Shown here in pieces: positions 42,715 through 51,573 of a stretch of 64,000 nucleotides of DNA. Numbering within the stretch: position 1 is the first letter of the stretch; each line of letters opens with the position of its first letter. Source of the stretch: GCA-2683135 sp964507445 (GTDB lineage Bacteria; Planctomycetota; GCA-002687715); contig CAZDQF010000008.1 of the NCBI GenBank assembly GCA_964507445.1, positions 62,001 through 126,000 on the forward strand, read 5' to 3'. Position numbers and translations under genes: made by a program. The notes under the pieces are model-generated. The model saw only the letters and a program-made list of their open reading frames with translations. It did not search any database and was not told where the DNA came from.

Positions 42715-44517
42715 TCAACTACGGCTGGCGAGGACCACCGTGACGTCGTGTTCGCCGGGCTGAGCGCCGAGCTTGGTCTCAAGGGTCGACAGGATGCCGG
42801 CGACACCGACCTGTTTCTTGCAGCATGCCAGGACGACGCGCATGAACGCGTCCTCGCCGAGGGCGTCGCCATCGCTGTCTTCCAGGAGGAAGGCGCCTTC
42901 GGTGGCCAGCACCAGCCGGTCTCCTTCCGAGAGGTTGAACGGCGTCTCCGTAATGGACCGGTCGAACACGGGCCCCTTGTCCAGGCCGATGGCGATGCCG
43001 TCCGCCTGGAGCTTGCGGAGGCCGCCGGACTGGCTGATGAACTGCAGGGCGGGGACCCGATGTCCGGCCGAAGCCAGCGTCCCGGCCCCCGTGGAGGGGT
43101 CCACGATGGCGTACAACGCGGACACGTACATCCCGCGACGCAGATCAGGCGAGAGGAGCCGATTGATGGTGCTCAGCGCTGCCCCGGGGCCGGGTTCCCG
43201 GATTCCGTTGCCACGGAACAGGGAGCGGGCCATGGACAGCACGATGGCTGCCGGTACACCGCGCCCGGACGCGGTCATGACGATCAGGGCTACCCGGCCG
43301 TCCTCGAGGCGGAGCGCGTCGAAGAAGTCTGCCGACAGGTCGCCGGCGAGGCGGTTCTTGGCGTCCAGGGAGAGCCCGGGAACTTCCGGCAGCGCCTCGG
43401 GGAACAGTCGCTCCTGGACTTCCTGCGCCAGGTTGACCTGGTGCTCCTTGTCGGCGAGGTCCACGCGCATCAGCTCGGCGGCCGCCAGGTTTCGCGTCAT
43501 GTTGTCGAAAGCGGAGGCCACGGAGCCGATCTCGTCGTTGCTCCTGACCCTTGTGCGGTGTTCCAGGTTGCCGTCAGCGACGGAGCGGATGTCCTTGAGG
43601 AGGTGCCCAAGGGGCCGGGTGAAGACCTTCGATGTGGCGAACGCCACCAAGCCTGTGCCCAGGACCCCGAATACGCAGAACAGGATGATGCTGCCCCGGA
43701 GAGACGCCAGGTCCTCCCTGATGCGACGCTCCGAGAAGATGACGACCGCCTTCCCCACGACCCGATCATCCTTGTCCTTGATGGGGTGGTAGAAGAACCG
43801 CGCCGGGTCCACGTCCTTCGTCGCCGCGTAGAACCCTGACTTGATCTCGGTCTCGGGAGATGCCCTGGTGCGACCGGCTGTGCGGGTCTCGTTCACGCTG
43901 TAGCGCAGGTTCTCACCGCCGCCGCTCGCCCTCGCCTTGACCTCGTCGTCCTCGTTGAGGATCCACAGGTCCAGGTAGATACCCGGTCCCTGAGACTCCG
44001 TCTGGATGATCCGCTGGAGGCGCCGGACGTTGTACGCCTCCTGGAGCTCGTCGTGCTTCTTGATCGCCGCTTCGATCTCCTTCAACTCTTCAGGCGTGAC
44101 CGTCGGGTCCTCGGTGCTGGCGACCCCGCCTCCTGCGAGGGCCTTCTCTGCGGCGACCCGATCCACTCTTCGGGTGAGGTTTCGGTACGTGTTGTAGTCC
44201 TTGTCCCACGAGTCCAATTCCGGAGCCGCGGCGATGCGCGCGGCGAAGACGCCCTGGGCGGTCAGCTGGAGTCGCAGGGACTCCGCCGACTTGTCGTAGA
44301 CGACGAAGCCCATGAGGACGATGGTGCAGGAGAGGACGAGGGAGACCGGGACCGTGAACTTGGAGGCGAGTCCGAAGCGGACTCTGCGAGTCACTCCCAG
44401 GTCCGACATCTCCCGGTCCACGGTCGGCCGAGATCCGGTGTCGGACCCGGTCTGGATGGGTCTTCGGGTGCGTTGTTGCGGCATCGATCTCTGAGGGCTG
44501 GTCACCTGGTCAGCCAT
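42715..44517 (-). CDS. membrane HAMP/SpoIIE-type (PP2C) phosphatase with altered active site
   Basis: A 600-residue protein: a short cytoplasmic start, membrane helix VPVSLVLSCTIVLMGFVVY (about 55-73), a periplasmic sensor domain of about 200 residues with a coiled-coil start, a second helix SIILFCVFGVLGTGLVAF, a HAMP domain (TRPLGHLLKDIRSVADGN), and a C-terminal SpoIIE/RsbU-like PP2C domain. The metal-binding GGD is present as LSADFFD and the end Asp as HDVTVV. The usual DVSGKG reads MTASGRG and TDG reads ATEG, so two metal ligands differ. The start is ATG 44517 with GGAG upstream; it overlaps pgpA by 16 bases. Confidence 0.82.
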   Translation of the reverse strand: MADQVTSPQRSMPQQRTRRPIQTGSDTGSRPTVDREMSDLGVTRRVRFGLASKFTVPVSLVLSCTIVLMGFVVYDKSAESLRLQLTAQGVFAARIAAAPELDSWDKDYNTYRNLTRRVDRVAAEKALAGGGVASTEDPTVTPEELKEIEAAIKKHDELQEAYNVRRLQRIIQTESQGPGIYLDLWILNEDDEVKARASGGGENLRYSVNETRTAGRTRASPETEIKSGFYAATKDVDPARFFYHPIKDKDDRVVGKAVVIFSERRIREDLASLRGSIILFCVFGVLGTGLVAFATSKVFTRPLGHLLKDIRSVADGNLEHRTRVRSNDEIGSVASAFDNMTRNLAAAELMRVDLADKEHQVNLAQEVQERLFPEALPEVPGLSLDAKNRLAGDLSADFFDALRLEDGRVALIVMTASGRGVPAAIVLSMARSLFRGNGIREPGPGAALSTINRLLSPDLRRGMYVSALYAIVDPSTGAGTLASAGHRVPALQFISQSGGLRKLQADGIAIGLDKGPVFDRSITETPFNLSEGDRLVLATEGAFLLEDSDGDALGEDAFMRVVLACCKKQVGVAGILSTLETKLGAQPGEHDVTVVLASRS

Positions 44518-44990
44518 GCGCTCCACAGGAGGAGCAGGAGCAGAGCATACACCCCCGCCATGAGGTCATCGAGGACGATGCCCCAGCCACGCCCCACCCG
44601 CTCGAGCCGCCTCACGGGCGGGGGCTTGAGGATATCGAACACCCGGAACAGGGCGAACGCCGCGGCGAGCCCCGGCCACGTCGGCGTGGGCAGCGTCGCC
44701 GCGGCCAGCCACACGCCGGCGGCCTCATCCAGCACGAACCAGCCGGGGTCCCCGCCCTCGTCCTTCTGGGGCAGGGTGCGGCTGATGAGCACGCAACCCA
44801 CGGTGGCCGCGACGCAGGCGACCGTGGGGACCCAGGGCCACGCCGACGAGGGGACGAAGCCCAGCGGGATGACGCATACCAGGCTCGCCGCGGTCCCCGG
44901 TGCGATCGGGACCAGGCCGACTCCGCCGACGGTCGCCAAGGCGCGACTCAGCGGATTGGGGATGAGCTCGGAGGCGCTGCGCCGATTCAG
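44502..44990 (-). CDS. pgpA: phosphatidylglycerophosphatase A
   Basis: A 162-residue membrane phosphatase that removes phosphate from PGP in phosphatidylglycerol synthesis, the step after PgsA, whose gene precedes it. Family motifs are GGVGLVPIAPGTAASL, FVLDEAAGVWLA and the pair FDILKPPPVRRLE / GIVLDDLMAGVYALL. No ATG, GTG or TTG fits at the normal N-terminus. A CTG at 44990 has GGGAG nine bases upstream and overlaps the pgsA stop as CTGA, and gives a family-typical length. A TTG at 44939 is the alternative. Confidence 0.85.
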   Translation of the reverse strand: MNRRSASELIPNPLSRALATVGGVGLVPIAPGTAASLVCVIPLGFVPSSAWPWVPTVACVAATVGCVLISRTLPQKDEGGDPGWFVLDEAAGVWLAAATLPTPTWPGLAAAFALFRVFDILKPPPVRRLERVGRGWGIVLDDLMAGVYALLLLLLWSAWLTR

Positions 44991-45583
44991 GCGTCCATCT
45001 CCCGAAGCCCCACCATGGCCTTTCGCATGTAGTTCCAGCCACTGTAGAGCGTCGCGGTGACGGTGACCCACATCAGCGCGGGGATCAGGAAGTCGAGGAG
45101 ATCGAGCAGGGGAGATCCCGAGGCCTGGGTCGGCTTGAACAGGATGGAGCCGACGGCGAAGCACTGCACCACCATCTTCACCTTGCCGGCCATGTCGGCG
45201 CCGAAGGCTGCTCCTCGGGACTCCATGAACCCCCTGATGGCGCTGACGAAGAACTCTCGGCCGACGATGACCACGACCATCCATGGCGGCACGTCACCTG
45301 GGTGCTCGGCGCAGAGAAGGATGAAGCTGCCGCAGACCACCACCTTGTCCACGAACGGGTCCATGATGCGACCGAACGCCGTGACCATGCCGAGCCTGCG
45401 CGCGAGCCAGCCGTCGAGCCAATCCGTCGCGGCGGCGATGGTGAACAGGATGAAGGCTGCCCAGGCCCAGGGGCCGTCCTGCGGCAGGACATCCTCGTTC
45501 ATGAGGACCAGGACCACGAACAGCGCCGCTGCGAGGAGCAGGCGTCCGAGGGTCACACGATTGGGCAGGTTCCAGATTCCCAT
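44987..45583 (-). CDS. pgsA: CDP-diacylglycerol-glycerol-3-phosphate 3-phosphatidyltransferase
   Basis: A 198-residue integral membrane enzyme of anionic phospholipid synthesis. The CDP-alcohol phosphotransferase motif (Dx2DGx2ARx8Gx3Dx3D) is intact in DWLDGWLARRLGM followed by FGRIMDPFVDK. About six hydrophobic helices are visible, starting with LLLAAALFVVLVLM. The N-terminal WNLPNRVTLGR is typical of PgsA. The gene starts 11 bases after rimO and is followed directly by pgpA. Confidence 0.95.
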   Translation of the reverse strand: MGIWNLPNRVTLGRLLLAAALFVVLVLMNEDVLPQDGPWAWAAFILFTIAAATDWLDGWLARRLGMVTAFGRIMDPFVDKVVVCGSFILLCAEHPGDVPPWMVVVIVGREFFVSAIRGFMESRGAAFGADMAGKVKMVVQCFAVGSILFKPTQASGSPLLDLLDFLIPALMWVTVTATLYSGWNYMRKAMVGLREMDA

Positions 45584-45594
45584 GAGGGGCTCGG

Positions 45595-46911
45595 TCAGCG
45601 GATCGGCGAGGCCCGAAGATCGTAGCCGGAAGCGGCGATGATCTCGACCGGCGCCAATTCCCCGGGGCGGAGGCTCTCGTCGTCGATGAGCACGCCTCCG
45701 TCCACCTCGGGAGCGTCCCTGCGGCTCCGTGCGATCGCCGGTCTTCCGTCCTGCGCCGCTGAATCGACGAGCACCACCTCCTCCGAGCCCACCCTCTCCT
45801 GATTGGCGCAGAACGCGATCTCCTGTTGAGCAGCCATCAGGCGATGGAAGCGGTCATCCTTCACGCCCTCTTCAACCTGGTCGTCCAGTTCGGCGGCTCG
45901 GCTGCCCGGCTCGTTGGAATAGCGGAACGCACCCAGTCGGTCGAACCGTGATTCCCTGACGAATTCCAGCAGCTCTTCAAAGTCGTCGTCGGTCTCGCCG
46001 GGGAATCCGACGATGACCGTGGTGCGTAGCGAGATGTCCGGGACACCGGAGCGCAGCTCTTCCACCATCCTCGAGAGGCGTTTCCGGTCGTACCCCCGTC
46101 GCATCCTCTTCAGCACCCGGTCGGCGGCGTGTTGAACAGGGACGTCCAGATAGGGGAGCACCCGTGATCCGGACCCGAGGGCGTCGATCAGGTCGCTGCG
46201 GACCTCGGTCGGGTACGCATACATGAGCCGGATCCAGTCCAGCCCTTCGACCTCGTCGAGTCGCTTGAGCAAGCTGGCCGTCCGGTTCTCGCCGTAGATG
46301 TCCGTGCCGTAGACCGTGGAGTCCTGCGCGATGACGACCAGCTCCCGGACGCCGCGCAGGGCAAGGTCACTGGCCCTCGCCGCGAGATCGTCTTCCGGGA
46401 CGCTGCGCATGGGGCCTCGAATATCGGGGATCACGCAGAAGGCACAGGTGTGGTTGCACCCCTCGCTGATCTTGAGGTACGCGTAGTGTCCTGGGGTCAG
46501 GGTGGCGTCCACGCGACGCCGATCGACGGTGAATGAAGGGGAGGACGTGGCGGGCAGCAACTCCTGCGCGATGTCGTCGATGTTCGTGTAGTCGACGAAG
46601 GGGACGAACCGATCGACGCCCGGCGCTTCCGCTTCTATCTGGTCGCGGTAATTGCCGACCATGCAGCCGGCGACGAGCACGCCCTTGACGCCGCGGTCCT
46701 TCAGGGCGACCGCTTGCCGGATGGAGGCGACGGACTCTTCGCGGGACGCGGCGAGGAAGCCGCAGGTGTTGACGACCACGAGATCTGCATCGCTCGGGTC
46801 GCTCAACACCCTGAACCCTCGGGAGAGCAGGGTGGAGACCAACCCCTCGCTGTCCACCAGGTTCTTGGGACAGCCCAGGGAAACGAAAGAGACCGTGTGC
46901 TTCTGCGTCAT
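45595..46911 (-). CDS. rimO: ribosomal protein S12 methylthiotransferase
   Basis: A 438-residue radical-SAM methylthiotransferase acting on S12 aspartate. The N-terminal UPF0004 domain starts with SFVSLGCPKNLVDSE, which is specific to RimO rather than MiaB, with further cluster cysteines in VVNTCGFL and VAGCMVG. The radical-SAM CxxxCxxC is in SEGCNHTCAFCVIP. A TRAM domain closes the C-terminus (EIAFCANQERVGSEEVVLVD onward). The ATG at 46911 is preceded by GGGGG. It lies 49 bases downstream of the FtsK-like gene. Confidence 0.95.
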   Translation of the reverse strand: MTQKHTVSFVSLGCPKNLVDSEGLVSTLLSRGFRVLSDPSDADLVVVNTCGFLAASREESVASIRQAVALKDRGVKGVLVAGCMVGNYRDQIEAEAPGVDRFVPFVDYTNIDDIAQELLPATSSPSFTVDRRRVDATLTPGHYAYLKISEGCNHTCAFCVIPDIRGPMRSVPEDDLAARASDLALRGVRELVVIAQDSTVYGTDIYGENRTASLLKRLDEVEGLDWIRLMYAYPTEVRSDLIDALGSGSRVLPYLDVPVQHAADRVLKRMRRGYDRKRLSRMVEELRSGVPDISLRTTVIVGFPGETDDDFEELLEFVRESRFDRLGAFRYSNEPGSRAAELDDQVEEGVKDDRFHRLMAAQQEIAFCANQERVGSEEVVLVDSAAQDGRPAIARSRRDAPEVDGGVLIDDESLRPGELAPVEIIAASGYDLRASPIR

Positions 46912-46960
46912 GGAGCCCCCGAAGATCCAGGCGCCAGGCCCGCGCTCTCCGGGGGAGAGG

Positions 46961-48689
46961 TCAGGCGTCTGCTTGCTGCTCGTACGGGCGTTGGGCGAGG
47001 ACCTCACGGCGTCCCCCCGTGGGGGTCGGAGGCCCAACGAGGCCCTCGTCATACATCCGCTCGATCATCGCCGTCGCGTCCGAAAAGGATAGCGACAGCG
47101 AGCGCTGCAGCAATTGCTGAGTGCAACGGTCTTCATCCACCACCAGGGCGACGGCCTTACGGTAGGTGTCTTCGTCCATCTCTGACCGGTGGGCGAAGAG
47201 CACGGGCTGGATCTCGTCGTCATCGTCCGCCTTGGCTGAGAGGGGGGCTCGAGGCCGGGAACGGGGTGCTTCGTCCTCCTCCCAGCTCGCCCAGTCGTCG
47301 GACTGGCGTGCCTGGAGTATGGGAGATGGAACGGTTGCCTCGTCGGAGGGCTCCTCTTGCGCGGCCAGCTCCTCGGCCTCGTCCTGTTCCTCGGCGTCGT
47401 CCTCGAGTTCGTCGNNNNNNNNNNNNNNNNNNNNNNNNNNNNNNNNNNNNNNNNNNNNNNNNNNNNNNNNNNNNNNNNNNNNNNNNNNNNNNNNNNNNNN
47501 NNNNNNNNNNNNNNAGCTCCTCGTCCTGTTCCTCGGCGTCGTCCTCGAGTTCGTCGAGCTCCTCGTCCTGTTCCTCGGCGTCGTCCTCGAGTTCGTCGAG
47601 CTCCTCGTCCTCTTCTTCGGCCTCGCTCCCTGCCTCGGGGGTGGTCGCAAGCGCGGCGAACTCCACATGCTGTTCTTCCGCCTGCTCCTCGGGCTCATGG
47701 GTTTCCTGGGCGGTGTCTTCGAACTCGGTCGACGCTGGCTCGATCTCCGTAACCTCCACGGTGGCCGAGGCACTCGCGCTCGCGTCATCCAGCAGTACCG
47801 TCTCGCTCTCTCCGGCGAGCTCCGCTGCGGCCGCCAGAGCCACAGGGTTCATGGGGTCGGTGTAGGCGGCCCCCTCCTGCGTTCCTTCGTCCAGTTCGGC
47901 GGGCTCATCCTGCAGCTCGCCGATCTCGTGCGCCCTGGTCGCCTGGGCCAACTCTACGAGTGGCGTTGGTGCCTGGACCTCTGGCTCTGGCTGGAGAGCT
48001 CCCGCCAGGACTCGACTCTGGTCGAGGTGGGCTGGCAGGGCTTCCGAGTCCTGCTGGTGGGCGCGGGCCGCCACGATGAGCTCCGGCTCCTCTTCTTCCT
48101 CCTCAGGTATCTCCGCCTGGGCTTCTTCCTCCTCCGCTTCCGAGGAGATGTCCTGCTGCTCTTCAGTCGACGCGGTGGCGTCCCTGTCCGTGCGGGCGAG
48201 GGCGATGGACAACGCCGTCGCCGGAGAGTCGGCTTCCGCCGGAGGTTGGAAGGCGAGGCGCCACGCCATGATCGAGGTCACGAGAACGAGCAGCCCCGCC
48301 AGGCTCGCGCCGACGACGGTTGGGAGGCTGAGGAACACGGTGGCGAGGTGGGCGCCCGCGGTGCCTCCGACCGGGGTCGCCGCGGAGGCGCCCTGGACCG
48401 TGCTCAGCAGACCTGCGAGGGGGAGCGTCACCAGCGCGATGGCGAGGATCTTGCGGAAGGGGCCGTCAATGCGACCCTTCAAGAACCAGACCGCGCCGAT
48501 GAGCGCCATGGACGCGAGCATGACGATGCTGGCTGCCGGTCCCAGGAAGTGCGTCAGGACCCGACCCTGGTCGGCGCCGGACTCCATCCAGGCCTTGACC
48601 AGTGCGACGACCGAGACGAAGAACAACGCCACCGGGAGGTAGGAGTCTCTGGTGTTCTCTTCCACGTTCTGCTCGTTTAGATCGGACAT
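46961..48689 (-). CDS. FtsK-like protein without a motor domain (interrupted by an assembly gap)
   Basis: One CDS split by 100 N (47415-47514). The start (ATG 48689, GAGGGTG upstream) opens four membrane segments (about residues 17-34, 46-70, 79-97, 113-146), including TPVGGTAGAHLATVFLSLPT, like the FtsK 4TM region. A long acidic Glu/Ala linker follows, with 14-residue DELEDDAEEQDEEL repeats into which the gap falls. After the gap the frame ends in a winged-helix like FtsK gamma: DEDTYRKAVALVVDEDRCTQQLLQRSL and MIERMYDEGLVGP, at about 46985-47185. No Walker A or B motif is visible, and the flanks of the gap are repeat, so a motor inside it is unlikely. Total is about 540 residues plus an unknown repeat number. 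It is 20 bases downstream of ftsK. Confidence 0.75.
47381..47640. repeat. 42-bp tandem repeat encoding an acidic linker, with an N gap inside
   Basis: Two perfect 42-bp units (47515-47556 and 47557-47598), a degenerate third (47599-47640) and a partial unit (47381-47414) flank the gap. Each encodes 14 residues on the minus strand (DELEDDAEEQDEEL). The unit phase fits both edges of the gap exactly. Confidence 0.85.
47415..47514. other. assembly gap of exactly 100 N
   Basis: The length is a placeholder. The two sides read in the same frame only if the true length is a multiple of three, which a multiple of the 42-bp unit would satisfy. The apparent frame change across the gap is therefore an artefact. 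Confidence 0.9.
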
Positions 48690-48709
48690 GGGTCACCCTC
48701 GATGAACGC

Positions 48710-51082
48710 CTATGGCGCGTTCGTTGAACTTCCCGCGCCGTGGCGCATTTCTTCCCACTGTTCCGGAGACATGAGGATCTCCCGGGCCTTCGATCCTCGG
48801 TGTTCCGACACGATGCCCGCGTCTGCCATCAGGTCGATGAGCCTCGAGGCGCGGGCATAACCCACCTTGAGTCTCCTTTGCAGCCCCGATGCAGAGGCCA
48901 TGCCGCTCGCGAACATGACGTCCACGGCTTGTTCGAACAGCTCATCTTCATCGAAGATCCGCGCCACCTCGTTGCCGGAGTTCTCAACCTGCTCCAGCTT
49001 GGGAGTGTAGTGCGGGGAGGCGTGCTTCTTCAGGTGCGACACCACGTCCTCCACCTCCTGGTCCGATACGAACGGACCCTGGATGCGCCTGGGGTCGTCG
49101 GATGTGGAGCTCAGGTAGAGCATGTCTCCCTTGTCCAGGAGCTTCTCTGCGCCTTGTCGGTCGAGGATGGTCCGGCTGTCGATCCCTGTCCTGGTCTGGA
49201 ATCCGATCCGCGCGGGCAGGTTGCTCTTGATGAGCCCGGTGATGACGTCGGTGCTCGGCCGCTGTGTCGCGAGCACGACATGGATGCCGACGGCGCGGGC
49301 CTTCTGGGCGAGGCGGGCGATGGCCTGTTCCACTTCCTTGCCGGCGGCCATCATCAGGTCCGCCAGCTCATCGACGATGATGACCACGTAGGGCATGTGT
49401 TCCGGGAGCTTGTCCACCTCGCTTTCCGAGTAGCGGGTGAGCAGCCGATCCCGGCGGATCTTCTTCTTGAGCTTGTTGTAGGAGGTCAGGTGGCGCACGC
49501 CGGTGGTCGCGAGGAGCTCGTACCGTTCCTCCATCTGGTTGACGGCCCAGTCCAGGATCTTGGTGGCCTTCTTGGGGCTGCTCTCCACCTTCGTCAGGAG
49601 GTGGGGGATGTCCTGGTAGACCTCCAACTCGACCTTCTTGGGGTCGATCATGATCAGCCGGCACTCCTCGGGGTAGCGCGTCAGGAGTATGGAGAGGATC
49701 AGCCCGTTCACGAAGACGGACTTGCCAGCTCCCGTGCGTCCGGCGATGAGGAGGTGGGGTGTGGTGGCCAGGTCTTCGATGATGGGGTGCCCTGACGCGT
49801 CCTTGCCGAGGAACAGGGGAATGGCGATCTTCCGCTTGTCCATGTCCTCTGCCATGGCCACCGCCAGTTCTCGCAGGAATACGGTCTCGCGGTGCCCGTT
49901 GGGGATCTCCACGCCGAGGGCTGACTTGCCCTTCACCGGCGCGATGCGCACGCGCGCGACCCCCAGGGCGAGGGCCAGATCATCGGAGAGGTTGGTGACC
50001 TTCGAGATCTTGGTCCCGCGTTCCAGGGTGAGGTCGAACCTCGTGATCACGGGACCACGTTCGATCTCGTCGACCCGGGCCGTGACGTTGAAGTCCTGCA
50101 GGGCTTCTTCCAGTGCGGTGGCTCTCTGCTGGAGGAACGCGTCGGATTCCCGTTCCTTGATGTATCGAGGTTCTGCCAGGAGGGGCAGCGGCGGCAGGTC
50201 GTACAGATCGCCGGGGACCCCGGCCTCCCGTTGGAGCTTGATGACCTGGATGCCATCGGCGCTGGTCGGTTTGGCGGCCTGGGTGATCTTCGGCGGAGGG
50301 AGCTTCTCCCTGCTCGGCGGGGCCTCCTCAGCCTCGTCGTCGTCCTCGTAGTCTCCGTCGTCGTCTTCCTCGTATTCGTACTCCTCTTCCTCGTACTCCT
50401 CTTCCTCGTCGTCGTATTCTTCTTCCTCGCCGTCGTCCGGGGCTTCTTCGTCCTCGATCTCCCGGCCCTCTTCCTCGTCGGCCTCTTCTTCCTCCGTCTC
50501 CGGTGCTCCGGAGCCGATGGCTGCTTTCAGGCGCTCCGCGAGCCGGCGACGCATGCTGCGATTCTCTTCCTGGTCGGTATCGGCCGCCGTGTCTCCACGG
50601 CGCAGCATCTCCGGCACCATGCTCCCCGTCGCCAGGAGCAGGCCCGCGATCATCCCGACGCCCATGGTGGCGAGGGTGCCCATGCCTCCGAGGGTGGCTC
50701 CTACCCGAACGACCGCCCAATCTCCGATCATGCCCCCGAGAGGGACGCTGGCTCCGGGAAAGGCCCTGTCAGGGAAGAGGGCCTGCCAGAACGCTCCGAA
50801 GCAGAACATGCAGACGGTCAACCCGACCAACCTCAGGGGGAGTCTGTCCTGGGTCCTCTTGACCTGGATGAGATACCCCCACAGCGCCAGGTAGAAGCAG
50901 AGCGCGAAGGCGCCGATCCCAAAACCCTCGACGAGGGTTGAGCTGATGAAGCGACCGACGGGGCCGCCCAGATTGCTGCCGCTGCTGGCGTCGTCACTCG
51001 GGTCGTAGGTGACGAAGGAGAACGCCAACCAGACGGCGATGAGCAGGACCCCCCAGGAGACCAGTCGTCTCGGTGCGCTCAT
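48710..51082 (-). CDS. ftsK: DNA translocase FtsK/SpoIIIE
   Basis: A 790-residue septum-located dsDNA pump that clears chromosomes from the division site. Four membrane segments lie in residues 8-155. An acidic Glu/Asp/Tyr linker (about 195-255) is followed by the alpha/beta motor: Walker A GRTGAGKS at 448-455, Walker B VVIIVDELADLM at 566-577, and HVVLATQRPSTDVITGLIK. The C-terminal gamma winged-helix (about 713-777) contains LQRRLKVGYARASRLID, with the two arginines of its recognition helix. The ATG overlaps the dut stop as ATGA. The gamma recognition helix differs from that of its downstream paralogue. Confidence 0.95.
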   Translation of the reverse strand: MSAPRRLVSWGVLLIAVWLAFSFVTYDPSDDASSGSNLGGPVGRFISSTLVEGFGIGAFALCFYLALWGYLIQVKRTQDRLPLRLVGLTVCMFCFGAFWQALFPDRAFPGASVPLGGMIGDWAVVRVGATLGGMGTLATMGVGMIAGLLLATGSMVPEMLRRGDTAADTDQEENRSMRRRLAERLKAAIGSGAPETEEEEADEEEGREIEDEEAPDDGEEEEYDDEEEEYEEEEYEYEEDDDGDYEDDDEAEEAPPSREKLPPPKITQAAKPTSADGIQVIKLQREAGVPGDLYDLPPLPLLAEPRYIKERESDAFLQQRATALEEALQDFNVTARVDEIERGPVITRFDLTLERGTKISKVTNLSDDLALALGVARVRIAPVKGKSALGVEIPNGHRETVFLRELAVAMAEDMDKRKIAIPLFLGKDASGHPIIEDLATTPHLLIAGRTGAGKSVFVNGLILSILLTRYPEECRLIMIDPKKVELEVYQDIPHLLTKVESSPKKATKILDWAVNQMEERYELLATTGVRHLTSYNKLKKKIRRDRLLTRYSESEVDKLPEHMPYVVIIVDELADLMMAAGKEVEQAIARLAQKARAVGIHVVLATQRPSTDVITGLIKSNLPARIGFQTRTGIDSRTILDRQGAEKLLDKGDMLYLSSTSDDPRRIQGPFVSDQEVEDVVSHLKKHASPHYTPKLEQVENSGNEVARIFDEDELFEQAVDVMFASGMASASGLQRRLKVGYARASRLIDLMADAGIVSEHRGSKAREILMSPEQWEEMRHGAGSSTNAP

Positions 51083-51573
51083 TCCCCCGGCCCCTCCATC
51101 TGAACACCCGTGTGCCCGAAGCCGCCGCTGCCGCGAGTGGTCTCCGGGAGCGAATCCGATTCTCTCCAACTGGCACGGCTGACCGGCGCGAGGACGGCCT
51201 GCGCGATGCGGTCGCCGCGATGGATGACGCAGGGGGTGTTCACGACACAGGTGACGATGACCTTGACCTCCCCCCGGTAGTCGGAGTCGATGGTCCCCGG
51301 GGCGTTGACCAGGGTCAGTCCCGACTTGAGGGCGAGGCCGGAGCGAGGCCGGAGCTGCAGCTCGAAGCCTGCCGGGATGGCGAACTTCAGGCCCGTGGGG
51401 ATGAGCACTACCTCGCCCATGGGCACGGTCACGGGACCGTCGACGGCGGCGCAGAGATCCGCGCCGGCGGCACCAGACGTCCCGTAGCTCGGCAGAGGGA
51501 GCCCGTCGCCGTGGCGCAGACGCTCCACGAGCACCGTCGGGGCTTCACACTTCTCCCACTCCTCCCGACCCAT
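51079..51573 (-). CDS. dut: deoxyuridine 5'-triphosphate nucleotidohydrolase
   Basis: A 164-residue trimeric dUTPase that converts dUTP to dUMP. All five family motifs are readable: AAGADLCAA (1), LRPRSGLALKSGL (2), GTIDSDYRGEVKV (3), RGDRIAQAVL (4) and the Gly-rich end RGSGGFGHTG (5). The ATG at 51573 has AAGGGCGG upstream and overlaps coaB by 29 bases. Its stop overlaps the ftsK start. Confidence 0.95.
   Translation of the reverse strand: MGREEWEKCEAPTVLVERLRHGDGLPLPSYGTSGAAGADLCAAVDGPVTVPMGEVVLIPTGLKFAIPAGFELQLRPRSGLALKSGLTLVNAPGTIDSDYRGEVKVIVTCVVNTPCVIHRGDRIAQAVLAPVSRASWRESDSLPETTRGSGGFGHTGVQMEGPGE

Noticed and set aside
47381..47640. CRISPR array
   Set aside because: Units are contiguous, without spacers, in frame, and encode an acidic linker.
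46961..48689. A pair of separate genes or a true frameshift at the N gap
   Set aside because: The frames fit each other if the gap is a multiple of three, and the repeat continues on both sides.
50320..50500. Glu/Asp-rich stretch in ftsK as a sequence artefact
   Set aside because: Acidic linkers between the FtsK membrane and motor domains are common, and the frame is intact.
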